Below, piece after piece: positions 22,225 through 34,043 of a DNA stretch of 64,000 nt. Below the pieces are notes generated by a model. That model searched no databases, was not told the DNA's origin, and saw only the letters and a list, made by a program, of their open reading frames with translations. The stretch's first letter is position 1. The number at the start of each line of letters is the position of its first letter. The stretch comes from Avena insularis (taxonomy: Eukaryota; Streptophyta; Magnoliopsida; Poales; Poaceae): assembly GCA_023614405.1 (NCBI GenBank), contig CM042687.1, forward strand, positions 236,556,292 to 236,620,291, written 5' to 3'. The position numbers were made by a program, and so were the translations under genes.

Positions 22225-25200
22225 TGTAACATCCCTAAATTCATGATTTCAAAGATTGCATATTATTCATGCATGCATATAGTTTTGAGTTCAATTTCAA
22301 ACCAATTTCAAGAAAAACAGAAGCACATAGTGCTATCATTTTATGTGAGCAAACTTAATTCAAATGACCATCCCCATGTGAGAGCTTAAGTGTTTTAAAA
22401 CCAAGTTTGTTTGTTTCCTTGTTGATTGGTTTGAGTGTGGAATTTGAACAAAATTATACAAAATAAAAATTGTTTCAAAACCATTTTCAAAACATTTGCA
22501 AATCAAGTGCTATGGCACTGTTTATTTTGTTTATTCAAAAGGACCAAGCTTGAACAGAGAGACCACATGTTTCTATGCCCAGAAATATGAATGTTGCACC
22601 CTACAAAATTCCTGAAAAGATTTGATTTCAATTTGAGTTTGAAATCATTTGAAAATCATTCCTGAAAATTCAATTCAGAAATAGAAAAGGAATAAAGAAA
22701 AAGAAAAAGGCTGGCGCCAGACTTTGGGCCCAACAGTGAAACCAGCCCAGCTCGCCCACCTGTGTCCCTCTCTCTCTACGCCTTGAGACTCCAATGAGTG
22801 ACACTCGGACCCCACTTCCCCTCTGTTCTATTCGCTGACAAGCGGGCCCTCTCCACGTCGACTCCTTCTTCCCCAAATCTCGCGCGCAGACGCCGTCGCT
22901 GCTGGCCGTTGCTGCGTTGATTCCGTGGCGTAATTGCCATTGATTCGCCGAGTGTTTCTTGTCGAGCCTCTGCCTACTTAAGCCCCTCCCCACTCCGCTC
23001 CATTCCCCTCACTCAATTTTCTCTCCATGCCACCAGGCTGCTCGCAACTCGCCAAACACCGCCGCAGCTCCGACGACCTCCGGCAGCAAATTCCGGTGAG
23101 TTCCGACCGCCCCTGAGCCTCTAATTCAAACGAGTGTGTCCAGTATGATCTCGTGCATCTTCTAATGCCCTTTGCTTGCCTGCTTGTGACCCAGGACGCC
23201 GTCCCCTTTCGTGCCCGCTACCGACCGAGCTGCCACTCAACTCCGGCGACCAATTACGGTAAGCATAGCGCACCCCTCGATCTCTCACGCATACGAGGTT
23301 GTTCGCCACCGTCTTGCGCATCTTCTAAGCCATCTGGTTCGTGCTAGGGCGACGCGGAACCTCGACAACAACCTCGACAGCAACCACCTGACGCCGTGCA
23401 CGACTCCGACGAGCTCCGGCAGCCCATACCGTGCGCCCCTTGCAAAGCCACCGCCACCTTGAGCTTCAGCAACTCTCTGCGGTTCTGGTAAGCACCCTCT
23501 CCCCTCCCCGGACGACCTAGAACGCCAGCGCCGCCACTGACAGACTTGCCACCGCCAGTCGCCGCTATTAGCCGCTTAGGCTATGGTCGAAACAACAGAA
23601 TGTTAGATGTAGATCTTGCGGTTTAGATTAGATCTGAGCAAAGCGTTTTCTTTGAATCTGGCGCGTTGGATCTAACTTGATCTGACGGCGTGGAAGGGTG
23701 ATCCTGAGTGAAACGGTATCGGCCAATAGGATAGCCGCGTGGCTAGGGTTTGGTTTTAAAAACAGAATTTGAAATCTGATTTATATCCAAATTTGTTTTA
23801 GCTATATCTTTTGATTCCCACGTTAGATTTTGGCAAATTTTATACCGTTGGAATCAGGAGAGCAAGCCCTTTCTGTTTATGCAATGTGTTTAATGTTTAG
23901 TTTCTGTTAAAAAGGCTTTATTTGAAGAAACTTGTTTAGGACTAATTTGGTTATATGAATTGTTTAGGAATTGTTTTAAGTGTCAAATAAACTTGGTTTG
24001 GCAAGTTTTTGACTTGTTAAAGATTCAGTACTATGCACTTGCTTGGTTGAGTTTTTGAAAATCATCACTTAGCATTTTGCATGCATGCATATATTTATGT
24101 TTGTATATGAATTGTGTGTAATTTTGTGCTACCATTCTTTGTGTAGACTTTGGTGCTAGTGATTGTGATTGTGAAGAGTGCTACTCTCCCAACTACCAAG
24201 GCAAGTGGTACTTCATGAATATTTCTATCTCTATATTTTATACTAAGCATTAGAAATATTTTGCTAAGTCTTGCATGTTAATATTTTGCCTAAATGCCAT
24301 GTTGGGAAATCCTATGTAGTTGTAGAATTGCTAGGAAATTTCTAAGTTAAGTTACTATCTATGCCATGCTTAGCCTAGCTAGTAGCAAACAAGGGTTGGT
24401 GAAATATACATGCTATGATGAAAATATTTCTAAGTCTTTGGACTTTGTTTTACCTAATAAAACAACTAAGACAATGAATCACCTGGGTGGAAAGGGACTT
24501 GATTGGTGGATTTTGGTTGAGTGGTTACACAAGGCCCATGGCTATGGTTTACCTTGTGTATCTCACTTGTGGTAAGCCACCCAGGAACAAAGAGATTTTA
24601 GAGGCCAAGTGTTAAGAAGCTTATAGTGCAGCCACTTGGCAATATGGGCTCTGCCTGGATCACATAATTTGCTAGAACTTAGCCATTTGGACAGTTGGTG
24701 GTAGTGGGAATGATAGGTTGGAACGCGTCCATCTGGTCTAAGGGAAGGCTTCTGAAAGGTCCTGTCTTGGTGAAACCAAGTCTGGTGGGGAAAGTGCACA
24801 ACCTCTGCAGATGGAAAAATCTAAGTACTTAGCCAAGTCCATGGCAATGGACAACTTGAGCATCAAGGTATGGAAGCTATCAAGAATCTCCTCATCCCAA
24901 TTTCTAAGTAAAAATTTGTGGGTGAACAAGGGTGAAGGACCTCAATGTCTATTGGTGGTTCCTTGGGAAAAGTTTTGACAAAGAAAAACTTAGTGATTTC
25001 AACTAATAGGAAAAACCTATTTTGAGCAAAGCAAGCCAAGCTACACTTAGCCAAATTGCATATAGTAATATAGTCCACCTAAATTTTACTAAGGTATCAC
25101 TTGCCAATACTATTCCAAAGTATTGACCCACTGTGGCTGTAACTTGTGATGTTGTAGGTTACTCTGATGAGGATTAGGTGTCATGAGTCTACACTCAACA

Positions 25201-25431
25201 TGTTTGCCTGTGGCACATGAAGATGAAGACTTATATTTATTTACTTATTCAAACTCTTGTAATAGGCCTGTGGCCTTTGAGTTGTAAAGACTATGGTTAT
25301 CTCTGGAATGGATGTAATAAATGACCTTTGTATCTGTGTACTTCATCTTAAACTGTGGATGCTAGCAATGATCCAGGGACTAGCATTGCAATCACAGGGA
25401 TCCTTTTCCTTTATAAAGGAGGGATCTTATA
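22225..25431 (+). repeat. Element C 5' LTR
   Basis: 3207 bp, starting TGTAACATCC and ending GGATCTTATA (the 3' LTR keeps the canonical ...TTACA). A GC-rich promoter block lies at about 22700-23560. Compared with the 3' LTR it is near-identical, except for a scrambled patch at 22740-22805 and a 36-base segment at 24437-24472 that is missing from the 3' LTR. Confidence 0.92.
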
Positions 25432-25433
25432 GA

Positions 25434-25445
25434 TGGTATCAGAGC
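25434..25445 (+). promoter_or_regulatory. Primer binding site of element C (tRNA-iMet)
   Basis: TGGTATCAGAGC two bases after the 5' LTR. Confidence 0.92.
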
Positions 25446-25571
25446 ACTGTGTTGCCTGTAGGATTATGACCCTAGGATTGGAAACCACTAAGGAAAAATT
25501 TTCAGCCACTTCTACACTTGTCTATTCTTCTCGTAAACTTTTCTAATTTTCTCTCTCATCTCTATTTGTAG

Positions 25572-26078
25572 ATGAACTCCATCAACGAAGCCGTGAGGAA
25601 AGGACCACTCATGACAATGACTTTGGAGTGTGAGACAGAATTCCCCAAGGCTCTCAAGGACCTCATGGTTGCATTAGACATACAAGGTGCAACTGTGTAC
25701 AAGGGCTTTCCTGTGATGGATGAAGGAAGGGAATACTGGTGGGTACAACTTCACTTGTATAAAAACAAGGAAGACAACCATCAGGAAAAAGGAATCTGCA
25801 TGTTCACCAATTCAGTGGTGCACCCTACATTCTTTGAATCAGCAAAGGATGCATCTTGGAATACCATCAAAGAACTTGGTGATAGAGTCAAGTGCAGAAT
25901 GCTCAACCTCCAAAATGATCTAAGGAAAGAGAAGGAACATACCCAAGAGTTGGAAGCTACCAACCAAACCTTAAGAGGAGACATTATAGACTTAGTGATG
26001 GAATCATGTGAGCATGATAGGCTGATTGTTTCTAGAAACATTGTGTTAGCCAACAGATCCAGTGAGATAGGATTGTAA
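25572..26078 (+). CDS. Element C first pre-gag ORF, function unknown
   Basis: 168 codons, intact, starting 126 bases after the primer site. I do not recognise it. Visible features are a globular N-terminal half with EYWWVQLHLYKNKED (residues 54-68) and an even run of acidic and basic residues. The helical second half (about residues 90-150, ELGDRVKCRMLNLQNDLRKE) has heptad-like Leu spacing that suggests a coiled coil. Signal peptide and membrane segments are absent. Being first on the element RNA, it could be translated efficiently. Element B has no counterpart, since its ORF0 starts close to its primer site. It could be a diverged duplicate of ORF0 or an acquired host exon. Confidence 0.6.
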   Translation: MNSINEAVRKGPLMTMTLECETEFPKALKDLMVALDIQGATVYKGFPVMDEGREYWWVQLHLYKNKEDNHQEKGICMFTNSVVHPTFFESAKDASWNTIKELGDRVKCRMLNLQNDLRKEKEHTQELEATNQTLRGDIIDLVMESCEHDRLIVSRNIVLANRSSEIGL

Positions 26079-26277
26079 ACGTACTTCGTTAGTTGGACCA
26101 CCACCTATCACCATATTTCCAAAATGTTGCTTTAAAATAAGATTGAACCTTGGTTGATTGTAATGGTTTCATGTATGCATGACTTGTGTGTTTTGCTTCC
26201 CAAGGATATGTATGTGTTGTTTTGTCTTTTGATTTATCATGATTTGTGTTGTTCTAACTTTTCTATCTTATAAATAG

Positions 26278-27084
26278 ATGCCTATTACCATCAGCACTCT
26301 TGAGGAGTTCCAGGTTACCCGCTTTGGTCCTCGTATCGTTGAGCTTACCACTTTGCTCAATCTCCCTCTTCCCACCATCATGGTGCATCCCCTCACCAAG
26401 TTTGAGAGGAAGGACCTCTGGGGATTCAAGGTGAACCAGCCCGGACGCCAGACAGAGCCTACTACGGAGGCCATCGTCTTCAAGCTCATGCACGATGACA
26501 GGGAGAGAGGCATTGAGGTAGTGATGCAAGATCTGATAGGACGTCTGCTAGGACGACACTCCCGACAGGTTAGAGGTACCCACTTCCACGTCTTCGGAAG
26601 ACGTGATGAGGATGGAGAGTCCATCGACTTCGAGGACGATTCGAGGGACGCAGCAGAGCCGATATGCCTGTACCTCCAGGACTTAGAGTCTCTCATTAGG
26701 CACGTGGACACAGACAGGACCAATGTCATGCTCAACAACGATGAGCTCCAGGTGCAGCTTCGCAAGAAGGACAAGCTCTTCGCGCAGCAAGACGAGATAG
26801 TCAAGGAAATGGAGGCAAAGTTCGAGACCCAGGACAGGAAGTTCAAGAGTCAGGAGAAGCGTGTCCAGGATAGGAACAAGAAGATCCGGTACATGACTGA
26901 AGAACTGCAGTCCAAGGACTTCGAGCTAGAGCAGCAGCAGACAGTGATTGAGAGGCTTCGTTCCTAGAAGAGGGCTCTCAAGGACAAGATAGAGACCTTG
27001 ACCACTAGCATCGAGGAAAACAAGACCGCGATGGAGAACGCAGGTCTTACCTTTGTCGAGGAGGAGATTGATGCCGATGAGTAG
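26278..27084 (+). pseudogene. Element C ORF0: pre-gag coiled-coil protein, one stop
   Basis: 268 codons from the ATG at 26278, broken by one TAG at 26965-26967 and ending in an acidic tail (EEEIDADE). It is homologous to element B's ORF0: residues 87-112 (IGRLLGRHSRQVRGTHFHVF and following RRDEDG) align with B residues 91-116, and the following helix (LQDLESLIRHV) aligns too. Residues 140-265 are strongly helical with many Glu, Lys and Gln, a probable coiled coil. No catalytic motif. The position between primer site and gag, and its retention in two different families, suggest a role in the element's life cycle. Confidence 0.7.
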
Positions 27085-27312
27085 ATGGACTACTCGTTTA
27101 TCTTTTATTATCATACTTGTTGTTTGAGAACTTGTTATTGGACCATCCGACATGTGGATGGCTTGTTACTTGTGTGTTTTACCTTGTGAACTTGTTATCT
27201 TGTTGTTGAACCTTTATCTTTCTATTGCATGCTTGTGTTTGCTTATGTGATGTAATGTGCATGAAAGCATCTATGGGTATCTCATTCTTATCTCTATTTG
27301 AACAAACCACAG

Positions 27313-27438
27313 ATGCCTCCCCGTCGTGCAAACCCCAACCCTAACAACAACAACATCACTCCAGAAATGCAACAAATGATGACCGCTCAAACTCAGCTAA
27401 TGCAGATGATGACGACGTTCATCCAGAACCAAAACAAT

Positions 27439-27477
<39 letters not shown>

Positions 27478-28986
27478 AACAACAACAACAATAACAACAA
27501 CAACCCACCGGGTTTTGATATGCTCACCAGGTTCTTGAGATTGAGGCCAGCTAAGTTTTCAGGGATGACTGATCCCATGGTGGCCAATGATTGGCTACGC
27601 TCAGTAAACAAGGACTTAGTAACCGTGGGCTGTACGGATGCTGAAAAGGTCAGATTTGCAGCACATCTGCTGGAAGGACCAGCCGCCACTTGGTGGGACA
27701 ACTTCCAGATCACCACTCCCATAGATGAAGTGACATGGGCTATCTTTGAGGATGGCTTTCGCACTGCTCATATCTCATCTGGAGTGATGAGTCTGAAAAA
27801 GAAAGAGTTCCACAATCTGAAGCAGCGCCACCGCAGCGTGGCTGAATACATTGAGGATTTCAACAATCTGGCGCGTTATGCACCGGATGAAGTTGACACC
27901 GATGCCAAGAGAAAGGAAAAATTTCTGGAAGGCTTGAATGATGAGCTGAATCTGCAGTTGGCTGTGGCATATGTTCCCACTTATCAGTCGCTCTCTGACA
28001 AGGCTGCAATATTGGAGAACAAAATGAAGCAAGTTGAGAGTAGAAAGAGGAAGCACTCCGACAAGCACAGCTTGGGATCGTCTCACAAACGATCTCATTA
28101 TGATGACAGTGGAAGCTCAGGATCCCACAAGCATGGGAAATTCAACAAGCACCACAACCACAACCGTCATGACAACAAGCATCACCGTAGTCATGACAAT
28201 GACAAGTACAAGAACCACAAGAGTGGACATAAGAGCCACCACAGTGGTAATGGAAGTGGAAGTGGGAGTCAGCCTGTTAAGAGAGACATCAATCAGGTTG
28301 AATGCTTCAAATGCAAGAAGATGGGGCATTATGCAAATGAATGCCCAGAAAAGAAAGTTGAAGGACCTAACAAGCCCAACCCTTTCCAGAAGGGACAAGT
28401 AAACCACATCAATGTGGAGGAGGTCTATGAGGAACCTGATGCTGTTGCTGGTAAGTCCAGACTCAATTCTATTCCAGCATTTGTACTCTTTGATACTGGT
28501 GCATCTCATTCATTCATATCAAGAGCATTTGTTGAAAGAAATGAACTATCGGTAGAAACTATTGGGTGCCCTATAAAAGTAAGTTCTCCTGGTGGAGAAA
28601 TGATAGTGAATTCAGGATGTCATGATCTAGTCATAGAATTTGGGAAGTATAGGTTCCCTGTTAATTTGATAATACTAAACTCCCAAGGATTGGATGTCAT
28701 TCTGGGAATGGACTGGATGACTAAGTACAAAGGAGTGATAGACTGTGCCAACCATACTGTCTCACTCACAACTCCAGAAAATAAAAGGATCAGATTCAAG
28801 ACCAACTTTGAAGCAAAAAGGAGTACGCTTAATTCTCTTAAGGGGGTTAGCATGGACAGTGTGCCAATTGTGAGTGAGTATCCGGATGTGTTTCCGGAAG
28901 AATTTCCGGGAATGCCACCAGATAGAGATGTGGAGTTTCTTATAGATTTGGTACCAGGGTCTGGACCAATAGCAAAGAGACCTTAG
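27313..28986 (+). pseudogene. gag-pol: Element C gag and protease
   Basis: Start taken at 27313 (MPPRRANPN); a Met 15 bases upstream is also in frame. N-terminal part with a 24-residue Asn run, then the Retrotrans_gag core (RLRPAKFSGMTDPMVANDWL, WWDNF, FNNLARYAPDEV). A His/Ser/Lys-rich linker leads to one CCHC zinc knuckle (CFKCKKMGHYANEC, about 28307-28348). The protease has FDTGASHSF (about 28490) and the ILGMDWM motif (about 28700). The beginning of RT follows. A TAG at 28984-28986 interrupts the frame where relatives have Tyr; the same frame continues beyond. Confidence 0.9.
27433..27504 (+). repeat. (AAC)n microsatellite coding for polyasparagine
   Basis: 24 consecutive Asn codons, mostly AAC with a few AAT, within gag. 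Confidence 0.95.
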
Positions 28987-30408
28987 AAAATATCAGTTGA
29001 TGAACTGAAAGAACTCAAGAAACAACTAGGAGAACAACTACATAAAGGATTTATTCAACCAAGTTCTTCATCTTGGGGAGCCCATGTTTTGTTCGTGGAG
29101 AAGAAAGATAGAAGTCAAAGGTTATGCATAGATTACCGTTCACTCAACGAGGTAACTATCAAGAACAAATACCCTTTGCCTAGAATCAATGACTTGTTTG
29201 ATCAGCTAGAAGGAGCCTGTGTGTTCTCAAAGATTGATCTTCGGTCAGGCTATTTTCAACTCAAGATAAGGGAACAAGACATACCTAAAACAACTTTCAC
29301 TACAAGGTATGGATTGTATGAGTATACCGTAATGCCTTTTGGCTTGACCAATGCTCCAGCATACTTCATGAATATGATGAACAAGGTGTTCATGGAATTC
29401 CTTGACAAATTTGTTGTCGTTTTTATCGATGACATCTTAGTCTACTCCAAGAGCAAAGAAGAGCATGAAGGACATTTGCGATTAATACTTGAAAAGTTGA
29501 GAGAGCATAAACTTTATGCCAAATTCAGCAAGTGTGAGTTCTGGTTGGATGAAGTTGGTTTTCTAGGACATGTTATGACAAAGGATGGTGTAGCAGTTGA
29601 TCCTGCTAAAGTTTCAGCTGTGACTGAATGGGAATCTCCCAAGTCCGTAAAGGAAGTTCGTAGTTTCCTTGGCTTAGCAGGTTACTACATAAGGTTCATT
29701 GAAAATTTCTCAAAGGTAGCTAAGCCTATGACAGAATTGCTAAAGAAAGACAAGAAGTTTGCTTGGTCTGAAGGTTGTGAACTGAGCTTTCAGGAATTGA
29801 AGAAGAGACTTGTGACAGCACCAGTCTTGTGTCTGCCAGATTTGGAAAAAGATTTCCAAGTATATTGTGATGCATCTCATCAAGGTTTGGGTGCAGTACT
29901 TATGCAAGACGGTAAAGTTGTGGCTTATGCCTCGAGACAACTCAAAACTCATGAAGTGAACTATCCTACTCATGATTTAGAGTTAGCCTCTGTTGTCCAT
30001 GCACTCAAAACATGGAGACACTATCTTTTGGGAAAGCGTTGCGAAGTGTTCACAGATCACAAAAGTTTGAAGTATATCTTCACCCAGAAGGAAATTAATA
30101 TGAGACAAAGAAGATGGCTAGAACTTATCAAAGACTATGACTTAAGTTTGCAATACCATCCCGGTAAAGCAAATGTTGTAGCAGATGCTCTAAGTCGTAA
30201 AGTTTTTGTGAATGGCCTTACCAAAGGAGAATTGCCAGATGATCTGTGTACCCAATTTAGAAAACTCAGATTGGAGATTGTGCCTGAAGGACATCTCATG
30301 TCTTTGGATGTTCAACCCACTTTGTTGGACAAGATCAAAGAAGCTCAGAAGACTGATAAGGAAATTGAAGAGATTAAGGAAAAGATTGGCAAAGGAAAAG
30401 CCAAATAA
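28987..30408 (+). pseudogene. pol: Element C reverse transcriptase and RNase H
   Basis: Same frame as gag. RT motifs in order: [51 protein letters not shown], and the catalytic FIDD box at 29422-29433. RNase H follows with [43 protein letters not shown] and [16 protein letters not shown]; its acidic residues are present. A TAA at 30406-30408 ends this stretch, and the frame continues without shift into integrase. Apart from the two flanking stops the enzyme looks intact. Confidence 0.92.
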
Positions 30409-31796
30409 TTCCATGAAGACGAACATGGTACTTTATGGCAAGGGAAACGTATCTGTGTTCCACAAGACCCGGAGTTGCGGAAACTGATTTTGCAAGAAGC
30501 ACACAACTCTCCCTATTCCATTCATCCGGGTAACGCCAAAATGTACATGGACATGAAAGAAAGATTTTGGTGGAATAATCTCAAGAAAGACATCGCCGAA
30601 CATATTGCTTTGTGTGATGTGTGTAGTAGAGTGAAGGCGGAACATCAGAAACCAGCCGGTTTGCTTCAACCACTACCTATTCCTGATTGGAAGTGGGACA
30701 AGATTGGTATGGATTTCATTACCGGATTACCAAGGACCCGGTCAGGATACGATTCTATTTGGGTAGTAGTGGATCGCCTAACTAAAGTGGCTCATTTCAT
30801 ACCCGTGAAGACAACCTATACAAGTGCTAAGTTAGCCAAAATCTACATGAGTAGAATTGTATGTCTACATGGAGTGCCCAAGAGTATTGTGTCTGATAGG
30901 GGAACTCAATTCACTTCCCATTTTTGGAGACAGTTACATGAGTCATTGGGAATGAGGTTGGAATTCAGTACTGCTTTTCATCCTCAAACTGATGGACAAA
31001 CAGAAAGGACTAATCAGATTCTTGAAGACATGTTGAGGGCATGTGCCTTAGACTATGGAGCCAGTTGGGATGAAAGTCTACCTTACGCAGAATTTTCTTA
31101 TAACAACAGCTATCAAGCCAGCATGTAGATGGCACCGTTTGAGTTTCTCTACAGAAGAAAGTGTACCACCCCATTGTTATGGAATGGTGTGGGAGAAAGA
31201 AGTTTATTCGGGCCAGATCTTATCAAAGAAGCCGAAGAGAAGGTCAAATTGGTTAAGGACAGATTGAAGATAGCACAGTCCCAACAGAAAAGCTACGCGG
31301 ATCCTAAGCGTAGAGAAGTCACCTACGAAGTTGGTGATAGAGCCTATCCTAGAGTATCACCACTTCATGGAGTGAAGAGATTCGGAGTCAAAGGAAAATT
31401 GGCACCAAGACATGTTGGGCCATTCAAGATTCTGAGTCGCAAAGGAGAAGTTGCCTATGAAATAGAACTGCCAGAATCTCTATCAGCTGTCCATAATGTG
31501 TTTCATGTGAGTCAGCTTAAGAAATGTCATCCAGAAATGGAAGAACTTCCTTGAAGGATACTATACCTTTGGAGGAGGTTCAATTGGAAAGTGATCTCAC
31601 CTATGAAGAGAAACCTATCAAGATTCTTGAGACTGCAGAAAGAGTCACAAGGACAAAGACTATCAAGTTTTGCAAAGTGCAGTGGAATCATCATTCCGAA
31701 GAGGAAGCAACATGGGAAAGTGAAGATGATCTTCGGAAATACCACCCTCACCTATTTGCTAGACAAACTGAATCTCGAGGGAGAGATTCACCTTAA
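30409..31796 (+). pseudogene. pol: Element C integrase and chromodomain
   Basis: Zinc site with two His (EAHNSPYSIHPG) and Cys pair (CDVC). The catalytic triad is intact: Asp in MDFITGL, Asp in SDRGTQF (about 30895), Glu in GQTERTN (about 31000). A TAG at 31126-31128 replaces Gln in the QASLQMAPFE-type motif. The C-terminal GPF motif (HVGPFKIL) is near 31410. The chromodomain (LTYEEKPIKILE, then VQWNHHSEEEATWESEDDLR) lies in the next frame, 31524-31796, so one frameshift occurred near 31550. Confidence 0.9.
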
Positions 31797-31807
31797 GGGG
31801 GATAGAT
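31770..31807 (+). promoter_or_regulatory. Element C inverted repeat and polypurine tract
   Basis: Arms GAATCTC (31770-31776) and GAGATTC (31783-31789), then TTAAGGGGGATAGAT (31793-31807) next to the 3' LTR at 31809. Confidence 0.8.
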
Positions 31808-31808
31808 T

Positions 31809-34043
31809 TGTAACATCCCTAAATTCATGATTTCAAAGATTGCATATCATTCATGCATGCATATAGTTTTGAGTTCAATTTCAAACCAATTTCAATAAAA
31901 ACAGAAGCACATAGTGCTATCATTTTATGTGAGCAAACTTAATTCAAATGACCATCCCCATGTGAGAGCTTAAGTGTTTTAAAACCAAGTTTGTTTGTTT
32001 CCTTGTTGATTGGTTTGAGTGTGGAATTTGAACAAAATTATACAAAATAAAAATGGTTTCAAAACCATTTTCAAAACATTTGCAAATCAAGTGCTATGGC
32101 ACTGTTTATTTTGTTTATTCAAAAGGACCAAGCTTGAACAGAGAGACCACATGTTTCTATGCCCAGAAATATGAATGCTGCACCCTACAAAATTCCTGAA
32201 AAGATTTGATTTCAATTTGAGTTTGAAATCATTTGAAAATCATTCCTGAAAATTCAATTCAGAAATAGAAAAGGAATAAAGAAAAAGAAAAAGGCTGGCG
32301 CCAGACTTTGGGCCCAACAGTGAAACCAGCCCAGCTAGCCCACTCGGGTCCCCTCTCTCTCTCGCACGCGCAGACGCACCCAGCGAGCCGCTGACACTCG
32401 GACCCCACTTCCCCTCTGTTCTATTCGTTGACAAGAGGGCCCTCTCCACGTCGACTCCTTCTTCCCCAAACCTCGCGCGCAGACGCCGTCGCCGCTGGCC
32501 GTTGCTGCGTTGATTCCGCGGCGTAATTGCCATTGATTCGCCGAGCGTTTCTTGTCGAGCCTCTGCCTACTTAAGCCCCTCCCCACTCCGCTCCATTCCC
32601 CTCACTCAATTTTCTCTCCACGCCACCAGGCTGCTCGCAACTCGCCAAACACCGCCGCAGCTCCGATGACCTCCGGCAGCAAATTCCGGTGAGTTTCGAC
32701 CGCCCCTGAGCCTCTAATTCAAACGAGTGTGTCCAGTATGATCTCGTGCATCTTCTAATGCCCTTTGCTTGCCTTCTTGTGATCCAGGACGCCGTCCCCT
32801 TTCGTGCCCGCAACCGACCGAGCCGCCACTCAACTCCGGCGACCAATTACGGTAAGCATAGCGTGCCCCTTGATCTCTCACGCATACGAGGTTGTTCGCC
32901 ACCGTCTTGCGCATCTTCTAAGCCATCTGGTTCGTGCTAGGGCGACGCGGAACCTCGGAAACGACCTCGACAGCAACCACCTGACGCCGTGCACGACTCC
33001 GACGAGCTCCGGCAGCCCATACCGTGCGCCCCTTGCAAAGCCACCGCCACCTTGAGCTTCAGCAACTCTCTGCGGTTCTGGTAAGCACCCTCTCCCCTCC
33101 CCGGACGACCTAGAACGCCAGCGCCGCCACTGACAGACGCGCCGCCGCCAGTCGCCGCCGCTAGCGCTGCTAGGCTATGGTCAGAGCAACAGCAGCCGTT
33201 AGATGTAGATCTTGCGGTTTAGATTAGATCTGAGCAAAGCGTTTTCTTTGAATCTGGCGCATTGGATCTAACTTGATCTGACAGCGCGAAAGGGTGATCC
33301 TGAGTGAAACGGTATCGGCCAATAGGATAGAGCCGCGTGGCTAGGGTTTGGTTTAAAAACAGAATTTGAAATCTGATTTATATCCAAATTTGTTTTAGCT
33401 ATAACTTTTGATTCCCACGTTAGATTTTGGCAAATTTTATACCGTTGGAATCAGGAGAGCAAGCCCTTTCTGTTTATGCAATGTGTTTAATGTTTAGTTT
33501 CTGTTAAAAAGGCTTTATTTGAAGAAACTTGTTTAGGACTAATTTGGTTATATGAATTGTTTAGGAATTGTTTTAAGTGTCAAATAAACTTGGTTTGGCA
33601 AGTTTTTGACTTGTTAAAGATTCAGTACTATGAACTTGCTTGGTTGAGTTTTTGAAAATCATCACTTAGCATTTTGCATGCATGCATATATTTATGTTTG
33701 TATATGAATTGTGTGTAATTTTGTGCTACCATTCTTTGTGTAGACTTTGGTGCTAGTGATTGTGATTGTGAAGAGTGCTACTCTCCCAACTACCAAGGCA
33801 AGTGGTACTTCATGAATATTTCTATCCCTATATTTTATACTAAGCATTAGAAATATTTTGCTAAGTCTTGCATGTTAATTTTTTGCCTAAATGCCATGTT
33901 GGGAAATCCTATGTAGTTGTAGAATTGCTAGGAAATTTCTAAGTTAAGTTACTATCTATGCCATGCTTAGCCTAGCTAGTAGCAAACAAGGGTTGGTGAA
34001 ATATACATGCTATGATGAAAATATTTCTAAGTCAATGAATCAC
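31809..34043 (+). repeat. Element C 3' LTR, first part
   Basis: Matches 22225 onward up to the D insertion. It lacks 36 bases present at 24437-24472 in the 5' LTR; short TAAGTC/TAAGAC repeats flank the lost segment, which suggests slippage or illegitimate recombination. The LTR resumes at 43367. Confidence 0.92.
34039..34043. repeat. TSD of element D (ATCAC), partner at 43362-43366
   Basis: Five-base duplication flanking D. The unbroken site is seen in C's 5' LTR near 24479. Confidence 0.92.

Noticed and set aside
23121..23462. Overlapping ORFs in the GC-rich part of C's LTR (also 32714-33055)
   Set aside because: Frame openness on both strands follows from composition. GGTAAGCA-type sites there hint at an intron in the LTR transcript, but I cannot support a gene.
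24366..25078. Short ORFs in C's LTR, also at 43247-43962
   Set aside because: LTR duplicates with no domain.
27393..27764. Antisense ORF with a long poly-Leu run
   Set aside because: Shadow of the AAC repeat and gag on the other strand.
31545..31560. Programmed frameshift between integrase and chromodomain in C
   Set aside because: Relatives usually have these in one frame and C has other lesions, so a simple indel is more likely.
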